Shown piece after piece: positions 39,201 to 46,996 of a DNA stretch of 64,000 nt. The DNA is from Shewanella psychrophila (lineage in GTDB: Bacteria; Pseudomonadota; Gammaproteobacteria; Enterobacterales; Shewanellaceae), in assembly GCF_002005305.1 (NCBI RefSeq), contig NZ_CP014782.1:744001-808000 (forward strand). The letters run 5' to 3'. A model generated the notes under the pieces. The model was not told where the DNA came from. It did not search any database and saw nothing but the letters and a program-made list of their open reading frames with translations. Position 1 is the first letter of the stretch. The number at the start of each line of letters is the position of its first letter. The translations under genes and the position numbers were made by a program.

Positions 39201-39587
39201 GTGGAGCTGACGGGAAAGAGTCGAGACCGGGGCGCATTGGTTGAGCGGTTTCAACAGCGAGAGGTGCCGATATTTTTGATCAGCTTGAAGGCGGGGGGCG
39301 CAGGTCTGAATCTAACCGCTGCCGATGTGGTAATTCATACCGATCCCTGGTGGAATCCTGCTGCCGAGCAGCAGGCCAGTGATAGGGCTCACAGAATAGG
39401 CCAGGAAAAATCTGTGTTTGTCTATAAACTTATTTGTAAGGATACCGTTGAGGAGAGGATACAGCTGCTGCAGGAGTCTAAACAGAACTTAGCACAGAGT
39501 ATCTATCAGCAAGAGAGTTTGGCTGTTTCTGAGATGACAGGGGATGATTGGCTCGAGTTACTTAAGCCTATAGATTTGGATGACTAG
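36252..39587 (+). CDS. SWIM zinc-finger SNF2-family DEAD/DEAH helicase
   Basis: This 1111-residue ATPase of the SNF2 family probably translocates on double-stranded DNA to remodel protein-DNA complexes. The start is a TTG behind GGAAGGCGAG; an internal ATG at 36300 is the alternative. A SWIM-type zinc finger lies early (CSQCGESLLPCIHLAA, about 77-92). The SNF2 motor follows from about residue 600: DDMGLGKTIQ, DEAQTIKN, LTGTPLENHLGELWSLFNF, and C-terminal SLKAGGAGLNLTAADVV and SDRAHRIGQ. The middle 400 residues are not recognised. It is a single gene between galT and a flagellin-like gene, and its cellular role is unknown. Confidence 0.9.
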   Translation: MTQLENFFSQSVIFDGMQVLLDMPQVDFDYSGPVLSAQFRTTKELSRVIKDFDVSDVNQSIVTATLDWSAGPVIASGNTGCSQCGESLLPCIHLAAIAIDYLARQDPIIPYPSEKKRADTALRLLRTELNQRYDPYPNMARHRVVYLLSARDGALHLRVHKGYVSKKGKYSTKTDLGFEVLGRSSLPKFVTQTDLYLLHRLKELAQVLDDETRDAQQETLSLGLGDTCDSEFLYYLVSTQRCFWQHCEQAPLKVEQHYLGDFVEPGAFHQVASGQYLDLASMSLVLSELPSSLSKISDKQCTEYLQQVADDDREWQPTLKVYRKGIEFPWDELSHLDIQIASFTLISDNLECGLTDIFDLANESPHLLKLASELSIQLSDFPLLSSGFEPIVWHQFLLGDRQLPEMLSQQMLAIRCLMLAGWTIDFQLINRFSLVQVQTWYGEVSHQAANKQWFDLELGVEVDGKKINLLPYLVKAIRQGLLQNLSDTETVLMELDSGQRLSLPADRVKHILTVLVELYERKPLSVDETLTMSMNQLTRIAELADRDKINKKEWHWQGSQWLQNKAQQLYAYLDMSIGDQDSAGRKVKAKQIDFFVPPPVGLNAELREYQQLGLNWLQFLKEHEFCGILADDMGLGKTIQTLSSILLDKEAGKLSRPCLVVAPTSLLANWQHEAKTFAPELRVLLWSGPKRHSLQDEIDSCDLFITSYGTLQQDAEFLAKQHFHLVILDEAQTIKNVRSRISRVVASLSATHRLCLTGTPLENHLGELWSLFNFLMPGFLGTYAQFQRHYQVPIEKEQDDERRRALVQRIAPFMLRRLKSEVARELPDKTVINEYINLTETQGDLYETIRLTMSEEMRKAVSVSGVKRNRLAISNALLKLRQVCCHPDLLKLDHIEQSDLVGAEIDTGSVTSEFNGLDKQDATNGLPLLDGVSRLDTRSGKLNWLADKLPGMLEEGRRVLIFSSFTSMLSLIGEHLEKLGISFVELTGKSRDRGALVERFQQREVPIFLISLKAGGAGLNLTAADVVIHTDPWWNPAAEQQASDRAHRIGQEKSVFVYKLICKDTVEERIQLLQESKQNLAQSIYQQESLAVSEMTGDDWLELLKPIDLDD

Positions 39588-39663
39588 TCCTGTATAAACA
39601 GGTTTATTTGAATAGTATTGGAAAATCCGCCTTGAAATAAAAGCGCTATTTTTAAGAGTAGGG

Positions 39664-40350
39664 CTAGATAAACTGATTAAATAGCAGACCTTTTCGCTCC
39701 TCTTCATCTTTTTTCAGGATCACGGCGATTTTCAGTTGCAGCTCTGTCTTGAGTAAGTCTGCCGAGCTTTGTGCATAGTCAGTGTCTTGAATCCGCGAGC
39801 GTGCAGCGCTGTTATTGATGCTGCTAACTTGGTAGTTATTGATACGACTATCGAGGGCATTATATTGAGCACCATTGGTGCCTGCACTGTCACTTATGCT
39901 CGCACCAGCATCATCGATTGCAGTCAGTGAAGCATTAGGATCGCTGGCATCGAGTCCTGACATGAAATTATCCTGTCCCAGTACTTCCTGTGCGACGACA
40001 TTGATCTCTTCGGTTAGTTGATCGAGCTCGGATTGTATTGCCTGTTTATCGTAAATGGGGTTTCCAGCCAGTATGGTGAGCTCTCTGGCCCTGACGAGGT
40101 TGTCGGTAATGGAAGCGTATTGACCCGCTTCAATATTGAGCTGTCCCTGTTCGTCTCGGGCATTTCTGGCACGTATATCTGACTCATTGATACTGGATGT
40201 GAGCCTATTGGCTATCTGCAGGCCTGCGGGATCGTCTGATGCCTTGTTTATCTTAAGTCCGGTACTGAGCTTCTCTATCTGCTCTTGGCGTTTCTCTTGC
40301 TGCGTTTGGAAGTTACTAAGTAGTGAGGATTGTGTGTTAGGCAGTTTCAT
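39664..40350 (-). CDS. Orphan minimal flagellin-like protein
   Basis: The protein, about 228 residues from ATG 40350 (behind GGGGA), keeps the flagellin N-terminal D0/D1 region (LSTGLKINKASDDPAGLQIA; LNIEAGQYASITDNLVRARE) and the C-terminal D1/D0 motif (ARSRIQDTDYAQSSADLLKT). The variable D2/D3 surface domains are absent. The extreme C-terminus is unusual: instead of a hydrophobic LSLL-type end it has LKKDEEERKGLLFNQFI. No other flagellar gene is nearby. It could be a minor filament or regulatory protein, or a decaying paralogue; the frame is intact. An earlier in-frame ATG at 40380 is possible. Confidence 0.8.
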   Translation of the reverse strand: MKLPNTQSSLLSNFQTQQEKRQEQIEKLSTGLKINKASDDPAGLQIANRLTSSINESDIRARNARDEQGQLNIEAGQYASITDNLVRARELTILAGNPIYDKQAIQSELDQLTEEINVVAQEVLGQDNFMSGLDASDPNASLTAIDDAGASISDSAGTNGAQYNALDSRINNYQVSSINNSAARSRIQDTDYAQSSADLLKTELQLKIAVILKKDEEERKGLLFNQFI

Positions 40351-40524
40351 CTGCGTTCCCCATGCCTGTTTCATTATCACCCAAGATTAATTATCCATCT
40401 CCGGTGTTGAAAAAACAAACAATTTAGCCGGGTGCTTAGAGTAAATTGAAGTAATAAAATGAAGGTTATACTTACAACTTCTAAAGAGGTGTTAAACGGG
40501 TTTGAACTGTTGCCTAGAAGTAAG

Positions 40525-40900
40525 TTACTCTCCTTGCAGGGTAACAACTAGCCTGCGTTTACCGCCACAGTCTCTAGGCTCACACAGATAGATCCCTTGC
40601 CATGTGCCCAAATTTAAACGGCCATTCGTGATAGGAAGGGATCGTCTGGCCCTTCGTAGGTGTGGGTATAATAAAGCTCATTTCAGGCGCGAGGCGATTA
40701 AAGTAACGCTCGAAATCGACCCGTACACTGGGATCGGCATTTTCATTGATGGTTAACGCGGCCGAGGTATGCTGCAGGTGGATATGGGCTATGCCTATTT
40801 TGAATTTTTTTAGCTCTGAAAGCGCATCATAGACTTCATCTGTGATTAGATGAAATCCGCGAGGCTTAGCGTTTAATTTAAATTCTTTTTGGTACCACAT
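40525..40900 (-). pseudogene. yjbQ: YjbQ (UPF0047) family gene broken by two frame lesions
   Basis: The first 70 residues (MWYQKEFKLNAKPRGFHLIT ... LQHTSAALTINENADPS) are normal YjbQ, a family linked to thiamine phosphate synthase activity. Near 40681-40683 the frame shifts: YYTHTYEGPDD continues in another frame. Near 40637-40641 it shifts again, with about a dozen codons missing, and the third frame finishes the gene with ITNGRLNLGTWQGIYLCEPR up to VVTLQGE and a stop at 40525-40527. The unbroken frame ends early at 40580 with an unrelated tail. All three family blocks are thus present but not in one frame. Two lesions make a sequencing error less likely. Confidence 0.85.
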
Positions 40901-41036
40901 GACATACTCTTTAAATCGGATAGCTATCGGGATTGTAGCTAGGCTAACTCATTGGTCGTATTAATGATGCTGATATTTATGATACATGTACTCATTACAG
41001 GTACATAGTGAATAGGTTTACTGGATAAGTATGAAT

Positions 41037-42029
41037 TTAGCCCGCCTGAATGACTCGGTTTCTGCCGGCATTTTTCGCCTTGTAGAGCGCCTTGTCACAG
41101 GAATTAATCCATTCATCTAAGCTGTCACCTTCCAGTTCTTTCACTCCTATGCTGCAAGTGATGAGTTGGGAAACTCCTGTGAGAGTAATTTGTGAAATCC
41201 TCTGCCGTAACTGCTCGGCGAAAATGAGGGCGTGCTCGCCGTCGGTGCCCGGTAATTTGATTAAAAACTCCTCCCCTCCGAAACGTATCACCTCGGCGCC
41301 GTCCGGTTTGTTGCGCGTAATTGTTTCGGCTACTGCGCGTAATACATTGTCACCCGTAATATGGCCATAAGTATCATTAATTTGTTTGAAATGATCGAGA
41401 TCGAGTAAGAGCAGGCTAGCTTTGGTCTGGTGTTTTATTTTGTTTTCTATTGCGCTATTTAAGCTTGGTTTTAGGCGCTTGCGGTTATAGACACCTGTGA
41501 GTTCGTCGGTGTTGGCAAGATAAAATAGGGCATCTTTTTGTTTATTGATGATATGCGAAAATAGGGTGCCGAAGACGATACAGTCTATGATGGCGATGGA
41601 ATAGCGAGCGATGACAGAGGAAGGCTCTATGTTGAGTGCAAAGCCGAGCCCGAATAAAGAATATAGACAAGATAAGAGCAGGGCATGTTTAATGCTAAAC
41701 AGGAAAAAATAGACAAAAATAGTAGGGAAAAGATAGATAAGTCCTTTGTAACCTAAGTAAAAGCAACTATAACAGATGGCAATACTCACGATGATGAGCG
41801 TTATTTGTTTCTGTATTATGTTGGCCTTGTATTGCCATTCTCGCAGCAAGGAGAAAAGTAGCGGAGTGATGGCTAAGGAGAAGAATCCAGCGTGTTTGTA
41901 GTCACCGATCCAGATCCGATATAGGCTAAAAACACTCAAAGTCACGATCGCAAACAGATGAAATACGATCGAAGCGTTTCTCGGTATTTTATTCACACTC
42001 TCTAAATTCACTACTACTTGCCTCGACAC
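41037..42029 (-). CDS. Membrane-anchored diguanylate cyclase (GGDEF)
   Basis: About 170 N-terminal residues form five or six transmembrane segments without a recognised sensor name. The GGDEF domain follows (LANTDELTGVYNRKRLKPSL; LLDLDHFKQINDTYGHITGD; IRFGGEEFLIKLPG). The GGEEF active site is intact, so it should make cyclic di-GMP. The position where product-inhibited enzymes carry RxxD before the signature has alanine instead of aspartate, so I-site feedback is probably absent. It is a single gene, divergent from the Fur-box operon at 42286. Confidence 0.88.
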   Translation of the reverse strand: MSRQVVVNLESVNKIPRNASIVFHLFAIVTLSVFSLYRIWIGDYKHAGFFSLAITPLLFSLLREWQYKANIIQKQITLIIVSIAICYSCFYLGYKGLIYLFPTIFVYFFLFSIKHALLLSCLYSLFGLGFALNIEPSSVIARYSIAIIDCIVFGTLFSHIINKQKDALFYLANTDELTGVYNRKRLKPSLNSAIENKIKHQTKASLLLLDLDHFKQINDTYGHITGDNVLRAVAETITRNKPDGAEVIRFGGEEFLIKLPGTDGEHALIFAEQLRQRISQITLTGVSQLITCSIGVKELEGDSLDEWINSCDKALYKAKNAGRNRVIQAG

Positions 42030-42206
42030 TCAGGATACATATTTAAGTTGAAAATACTTAATTGACGGTATTTTTATCGGTATTTAACTAATAACCTTTA
42101 GTTATTTAGGGGAATATGGGTTTGTGTGCGTATTTTTTGCTCGCTTCATGTGGCTGGAGGTGGAGTTATGTATTTAAGGTAAGGTAAATAACGTAAATTC
42201 GCTAAT

Positions 42207-42225
42207 AATGATAATTGTTATCATT
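42207..42225. promoter_or_regulatory. Fur box upstream of the PepSY/DUF2271 operon
   Basis: AATGATAATTGTTATCATT is a perfect inverted repeat (8+3+8) that matches the 19-bp Fur consensus closely. It lies 60 bases before the PepSY gene, where a promoter is expected, and implies repression by Fe2+-Fur. It could also affect the divergent diguanylate cyclase gene 180 bases away. Confidence 0.85.
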
Positions 42226-42285
42226 TAGTGTTGTGGCACGTTTTAACATTTTTATGGTCGATTTTACTCGCCCGAACTATTCGTA

Positions 42286-42966
42286 ATGAAGTCATTGAAT
42301 GCTTTACCAACAGATGAACCTCAGCTTGTTATTCGTGACAAGGCCACAAAAGCCGCCAAGGTAAAAGCAAAAAAAATCCGTGTCAGCAGAAGCTCTCTGT
42401 CCATTGCACGGACCATTCATATTTATGTGTCTATGGCTCTGCTGTTACTTATGCTGTTTTTTGCCGTAACCGGCATTACTCTCAACCATCCTGAATGGTT
42501 CGATACTAATCAAGAAGGGGCTAAATACTCAGAGATCCCGCTGCCGGATTATTTAATCGCATCTCAAAGAGACGAAGCACAGTGGCGTGAAGCTTTAGGC
42601 CATTGGATGAAAAGCCAATGGTCTGTAGATATAACCCAAGCACAATTCAGTGAAGATGAGATTTCACTGGTACACAAGGCGCCGGGTACCTATCAGGTTT
42701 TTACTTTAGACCTCTTGGATAATCTGGTTTTTGTCGAGAGCCATCATTACGGTGCAATCGCCGTACTGAACGACCTGCACAAGGGGAGAAATGCCGGCCT
42801 TGCCTGGCAATGGATACTCGACATTAGCTCTGCGCTTATCATTTTGTTTTCTATGAGTGGTGCTTACTTGCTACTTCCTCAAACTAGAAAGCTGAAAAAT
42901 TCACTATTTTATATGGTCATTGTGAGCGGTAGCTGTGGCTTGGTATATGTCACACAAGTGCTTTAA
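42286..42966 (+). CDS. PepSY-associated transmembrane protein
   Basis: This 226-residue inner-membrane protein has a basic N-terminal tail, a first transmembrane helix with the PepSY-TM signature (RTIHIYVSMALLLLMLFFAV then TGITLNHPEWFD, about 45-80), a periplasmic domain of about 100 residues and two C-terminal helices. The histidine spacing (HIYVSM, LNHPEW, LHKGRNAGLAWQW) resembles membrane haem-b or flavin electron-transfer proteins of this family. It heads a Fur-controlled run of genes and is followed 39 nt later by DUF2271. I infer transfer of electrons from the membrane to periplasmic partners. Confidence 0.8.
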   Translation: MKSLNALPTDEPQLVIRDKATKAAKVKAKKIRVSRSSLSIARTIHIYVSMALLLLMLFFAVTGITLNHPEWFDTNQEGAKYSEIPLPDYLIASQRDEAQWREALGHWMKSQWSVDITQAQFSEDEISLVHKAPGTYQVFTLDLLDNLVFVESHHYGAIAVLNDLHKGRNAGLAWQWILDISSALIILFSMSGAYLLLPQTRKLKNSLFYMVIVSGSCGLVYVTQVL

Positions 42967-43005
42967 GGCATTTGATTTGGATAGATTAATCAACGAAGGA
43001 GTTCC

Positions 43006-43560
43006 ATGAAGCCAGCACAGAGATACGTTAATGACATCAGCACAATTAAGCGGTATTTGGCTCGCTTACTGCTTCTTACCTCCTTGATAACTCAGTCGTC
43101 TTGGGTCAAAGCAGAGGTTGAGACTGGACTCGATGTCGAGATTAACTTACCGGAAATAACTCAAGGCCAGTATTTAAGGCCTTATACCGCGGTATGGATT
43201 GAAAATGCTAAAGGTAAGCATGTCAGTACGCTCGCTTTGTGGCGTTGGGATGAAGGGTACAAGTGGCTTAAAGATATCAGGCGTTGGTGGAGAAAAGCCG
43301 GCCGTGAAGATAGCCAATTAGTGGACGGGGTGAGTTCTGCGACTCGCCCTGAAGGAAAATACTTGCTCCATTGGGATATGACTGGTGTTGACGGGAAAAC
43401 GGTCCCGAATGGCAGATATACCTTGCTGGTGGAGGTGGTTAGAGAGCATGGAGGTAGGGATCTAGTGAGACACAAGTTTGAATTAGGCTCTGAGGAATTT
43501 ACTGCCCATATCGCCCCAACTCATGAAACGGGGGAGATCAAGATCCATTTTCAACCTTAA
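43006..43560 (+). CDS. DUF2271 periplasmic protein with flavinylation-like motif
   Basis: The 184-residue protein starts at ATG 43006 behind GAAGGAG and has a signal peptide (YLARLLLLTSLITQSSWVKA). The DUF2271 domain covers most of the rest (LALWRWDEGYKWLKDIRRWW; YLLHWDMTGVDGKTVPNGRY). At residues 107-113 it has DGVSSAT, which fits the D-x-x-[ST]-x-A-T pattern in which ApbE links FMN to the last threonine (T113 here). An apbE gene lies in the same cluster. The protein is probably a flavin-carrying periplasmic redox carrier; no experiment on this family member is known to me. Confidence 0.8.
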   Translation: MKPAQRYVNDISTIKRYLARLLLLTSLITQSSWVKAEVETGLDVEINLPEITQGQYLRPYTAVWIENAKGKHVSTLALWRWDEGYKWLKDIRRWWRKAGREDSQLVDGVSSATRPEGKYLLHWDMTGVDGKTVPNGRYTLLVEVVREHGGRDLVRHKFELGSEEFTAHIAPTHETGEIKIHFQP

Positions 43561-43676
43561 TTTTCTAAATTTGAGATGAACCTTCTAGCCATCATTTTTA
43601 AGTTGCTAGTCAGCCAAATACTGGGCTAATAAGTCATCCATTTTCATATTTAATCATGTAATTTATAGGTCAGTTA

Positions 43677-44519
43677 ATGAAAAAAACACTGTTAGTTACC
43701 GCAAGCCTTACTTTAATAAGCACTATGTTGAGTCCCTTTATGAGTAACCAGGCTCAGGCTCATGACCGTTGGATATTACCTAGTCACTTCAATGTCTCAG
43801 CCGATACAGGGAAAGGTGTGTGGATCACTTCTGATGTTTCTGCCAGTAACCAAGTGTTTATCTATGATAAGCCCTTTGGCAGTGAAGATGTTCAGATTGT
43901 GATGCCCGATGGCAAGCTAGCTTCTCCCTCTTCAAGTTATAAAGGCGGTCGTAAGTCAGTATTTGATTACAAGCTGACACAAGATGGCACTTATCGTTTC
44001 GAGAAAAAAACCAAACCCAAATATTACTCCCGTTACAAGGTGAAGGGCCAAGATAAGCCTGTGCGCGTTGCAATGGATAAACAGGCTACTAGGGCTGTGA
44101 TGCCAAAAGAAGGATATGAGTTACAAGGTGCTATGTACTTTTCTCGTGTCGAGTCTTATGTGACCCTCAATAAACCTAACTATATGGCTTATCAGGTTAA
44201 CAATGAATACCTTGAGTTACAGCCTGTGACACACCCGGCAAACATCATTGAAAATGAAGTCACTGAGATAAACTTCCTTTTCCATGGTAAGCCCGTAGAG
44301 GGCGTGACCGTTTCTGTGGTCAAATCCGGTACCTTGTATCGCAATAAGATCAATGCCATTGAGCTTGTATCGGATAAAGCGGGTTCGATCAGCTTTACTC
44401 CGCCAAGTGCGGGACTTTACTTACTTCACGCGAGTCTCGAACAGGTAAATACTGATACTCGTTTAGCCGATAAATCTGTTAACGAAATTTTCCTGACCTT
44501 CGAGGCAGGGTTAGAATAA
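43677..44519 (+). CDS. DUF4198 periplasmic metal-related protein
   Basis: The 280-residue protein has a signal peptide (LLVTASLTLISTMLSPFMSN) cut after QAQA, leaving HDRWILPSHFNVSADTGKG, the classic DUF4198 start with a free N-terminal histidine. The family includes periplasmic proteins near nickel and other metal uptake genes. The fold is a pair of beta-sandwiches; a second block is PANIIENEVTEINFLFHGKP. It is 116 nt after DUF2271 and followed by a terminator at 44548. In this Fur-controlled context I infer metal binding or chaperoning, most likely iron, without direct proof. Confidence 0.8.
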   Translation: MKKTLLVTASLTLISTMLSPFMSNQAQAHDRWILPSHFNVSADTGKGVWITSDVSASNQVFIYDKPFGSEDVQIVMPDGKLASPSSSYKGGRKSVFDYKLTQDGTYRFEKKTKPKYYSRYKVKGQDKPVRVAMDKQATRAVMPKEGYELQGAMYFSRVESYVTLNKPNYMAYQVNNEYLELQPVTHPANIIENEVTEINFLFHGKPVEGVTVSVVKSGTLYRNKINAIELVSDKAGSISFTPPSAGLYLLHASLEQVNTDTRLADKSVNEIFLTFEAGLE

Positions 44520-44547
44520 TTGACAGCAGATAGTCGAAACTAGCTTT

Positions 44548-44579
44548 AGCCCAAATCAGTATCTGGTTTGGGCTTTTTA
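44548..44579 (+). terminator. Rho-independent terminator between DUF4198 and tlpA genes
   Basis: AGCCCAAA (44548-44555) pairs with TTTGGGCT (44566-44573), extended inside by CAG/CTG, and is followed by TTTTTAT. It divides the Fur-headed cluster, so the tlpA-DUF4266-DUF3570-apbE part needs read-through or its own promoter. Confidence 0.8.
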
Positions 44580-44655
44580 TTATCGTTAGGCTATTTCCAG
44601 ATGCTGGCGCTTGGTGTATAACTAGTTTAATACACAGAGTTTTTTGGGCTTGAAT

Positions 44656-45192
44656 ATGGGATCGTCAATTATAAATTGGTTAACCCAATGGGTTAAAATT
44701 TGCTTGATTTCGAGCATATTCTTGCAAGTTAATTCACTCTCGGCGGCTCCAAGTCTAGCGCTTAGTGTCCAGGATGCAAACGGGCAGTCCTATGTATTAT
44801 CTCAATTCTCCGGAGAGCTGATTTATATCGATTTTTGGGCGTCTTGGTGTGGACCATGTCGAAAGTCTTTCCCTTGGATGAATGAAATGCACCATAAATA
44901 TGCAGATCAAGGGCTTAAGATCATTGCCATCAATTTAGACAATGATATGTCACTCGCCCGCCAGTTTCTCGGGCAGATCTCCGCCGATTTCACTATCGCC
45001 TATGATCCGGATATCCAGGTCGCAGGACAATTTAATATCTTGGGGATGCCCAGTAGTTACCTATTCGACAGACAAGGTAAATTAGTCGCTAAACACGTGG
45101 GTTTCTATTCGGAGCATAAGGCGGACTATGAAGCCGAGATTTTATACTATCTTAAGCAAGAACAAGCGGAAGTCCATAGCGAAGAAAAGTGA
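44656..45192 (+). CDS. TlpA/ResA-like periplasmic thioredoxin
   Basis: From ATG 44656 the protein has 178 residues; a TTG four codons earlier is possible. An N-terminal signal or anchor helix (WVKICLISSIFLQVNSLSAA) precedes a TlpA-type thioredoxin domain with IDFWASWCGPCRKSFPWMNE and the cis-proline loop LGMPSSYLFD. Its CxxC would reduce disulfides in the periplasm. The gene lies between DUF4198 and the DUF4266 lipoprotein, whose C-terminus is cysteine-rich and could be a client. Confidence 0.88.
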   Translation: MGSSIINWLTQWVKICLISSIFLQVNSLSAAPSLALSVQDANGQSYVLSQFSGELIYIDFWASWCGPCRKSFPWMNEMHHKYADQGLKIIAINLDNDMSLARQFLGQISADFTIAYDPDIQVAGQFNILGMPSSYLFDRQGKLVAKHVGFYSEHKADYEAEILYYLKQEQAEVHSEEK

Positions 45193-45236
45193 GTTGAATG
45201 AGTTGGTGTAGGATATTCTATTCAAGTTGAGGCGAG

Positions 45237-45479
45237 ATGATGATAATCGGTACAGTGCAAATTAAATCAGCCAAAAACCTGCCGATCTTGGTCTGTTTAT
45301 TTTTGACGGCCTGCTCGAGCCTAGGTGTGGAGCCTTGGCAGCGGGATCAGTTTGCTCGTGAAGATATGGCGCTGGACAGTGAAAAACTGGATTTGACTTT
45401 GGATGACCACATCTATTTCAGCAAAGAGGGCACGAGTGGTGGTCGGGCCCTCGCCGGGGGCGGTTGTGGCTGTAACTAA
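45237..45479 (+). CDS. DUF4266 small lipoprotein
   Basis: This 80-residue protein has a lipobox LTAC (about residues 22-25 counted from ATG 45237) and should be lipidated at that cysteine. The mature part is short, acidic and ends with GGRALAGGGCGCN, a DUF4266 hallmark with two cysteines. DUF4266 genes are regularly followed by DUF3570, as here, where the two overlap. A role as outer-membrane partner of the DUF3570 barrel or as a TlpA client is inference. GAGGCGAG precedes the start. Confidence 0.8.
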   Translation: MMIIGTVQIKSAKNLPILVCLFLTACSSLGVEPWQRDQFAREDMALDSEKLDLTLDDHIYFSKEGTSGGRALAGGGCGCN

Positions 45480-46869
45480 AACACTAGATAGGACAATAAT
45501 TCAGACTGGCACTGAGCCAAAATCATGCATTGAAAGTAGGCTTAAAACTGCTAATTTTACGAGTGAACCTTCAATTTACGAGGCTCTGTCGGCTGCCAGT
45601 TTTGCGCTTCTAGGGATGACTAGCTCGGTGGCCATTGCCGCTGAAACCAGCCCATCAGACACAGATGAGACGGATTCACCTAAAATAGATGCCGCCTTAC
45701 TCTATTATCAGGAGCAGGACAGGGTGACGGTAGCCGAGGGGATTTTCAATCTTAAGTTACCTGTAGGCGATAAACGGGTTTACGAAGGCAAGTTAGTGCT
45801 CGATACCTTAACTGGCTCTTCGGCAAATGGCGCCGTGGCTCAGGATGAACGACAGACTTTTACCCGTCCGTCAGGCAATGGCGAGTATAATATTGATGCT
45901 GGTATTATCCCGTTAGATGATACTTTTAAAGACACTCGAGTGCAGATCAGTGGCAACTGGGCTGAGATATGGTCACCTGACTGGAGCAGTAATCATGGTG
46001 TTTATCTGTCGAGAGAATATGATTACACCTCCTTGGGTATTAACTCGGCACTGGAGCGCTCGTTTAACAAGAATAACACTCAACTTTCATTAGGTATGGC
46101 CTATTACTATGATTTGGTCGATCCCGTAGGCGGACGGCCCGTGGCCATGAGTAAGATGGTGTTTCGGGATGATTTTGAGTCTCAAGCCCAATTCAGAACT
46201 GAATTTGATAAGACTCGTGAGATAGCGAGTACCGATAAACAGACAGTGGATCTAAGTGTTGGCTTAACCCAGATAATTAATCGGTATATGTTAGTGCAGC
46301 TCAGCTATAACTTATCTTCTTTGAAAGGATACATGACTGATCCCTACAAGGTACTCAGCTTGGTTGATGCATCGGGAACCAGTGAGGCATACCTGTATGA
46401 GAGTAGGCCCGATGAACGTCTTAAGCAAAGTCTGTATTTGTTTAGTAAACACGCGTTATCTACCGGGGTGACAGATCTGGCTTATCGTTATAGTTCTGAT
46501 GACTGGGGCGTGTCCTCTCATACGTTTGAGACCCGTTATAGATACAAGTTCACTTCATCTTTTTTTGGCCAGCTTCACCTGAGATATTACCAGCAAGAAG
46601 CGGCTAGCTTCTATCGGGCCTTCCTGAACTCAGGAGAAGTGCGACCTGAATTTGCGTCGGCAGATTATCGTATCGGTAACATGAATACTTATACCTTAGG
46701 AGTAAAAATAGGTCATACCTTAATTGATGGTACTAAGGCCAGCTACCGTCTGGAGTATTATCAACAAGATCCCTATGCTAACGGAGATCAAGCCACCGGC
46801 CAGTTGGCTCATCAAGAGTTGTATCCAAGTCTTAAGGCGATCATCTTTCAGTTGGGACTATCATTTTAA
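45466..46869 (+). CDS. DUF3570 outer-membrane beta-barrel protein
   Basis: I take GTG 45466 as the start, behind GGGGGC and overlapping DUF4266 by 14 nt; an ATG at 45403 is the longer option and lies inside DUF4266. The protein then has 467 residues. A signal-like hydrophobic segment (LSAASFALLGMTSSVAIAAE) lies unusually far in, near residues 40-60. The rest consists of alternating strands, such as QLSLGMAYYYDLVDPVGG and FGQLHLRYYQQEAASFYR, and ends in IIFQLGLSF with terminal phenylalanine, as outer-membrane barrels do. It is the probable outer-membrane component of the Fur-linked cluster. Confidence 0.78.
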   Translation: MAVTKTLDRTIIQTGTEPKSCIESRLKTANFTSEPSIYEALSAASFALLGMTSSVAIAAETSPSDTDETDSPKIDAALLYYQEQDRVTVAEGIFNLKLPVGDKRVYEGKLVLDTLTGSSANGAVAQDERQTFTRPSGNGEYNIDAGIIPLDDTFKDTRVQISGNWAEIWSPDWSSNHGVYLSREYDYTSLGINSALERSFNKNNTQLSLGMAYYYDLVDPVGGRPVAMSKMVFRDDFESQAQFRTEFDKTREIASTDKQTVDLSVGLTQIINRYMLVQLSYNLSSLKGYMTDPYKVLSLVDASGTSEAYLYESRPDERLKQSLYLFSKHALSTGVTDLAYRYSSDDWGVSSHTFETRYRYKFTSSFFGQLHLRYYQQEAASFYRAFLNSGEVRPEFASADYRIGNMNTYTLGVKIGHTLIDGTKASYRLEYYQQDPYANGDQATGQLAHQELYPSLKAIIFQLGLSF

Positions 46870-46996
46870 TACACCTAAAGTGATCATTTTACAAAGATTC
46901 ACGCGTTTGGTGATATGAGGCTGAATCTTACAATGGCTGTCATGATGAGTATGCGATGATTGGTAATGACATGTACTAAAGTGAGGAAAGTACACC

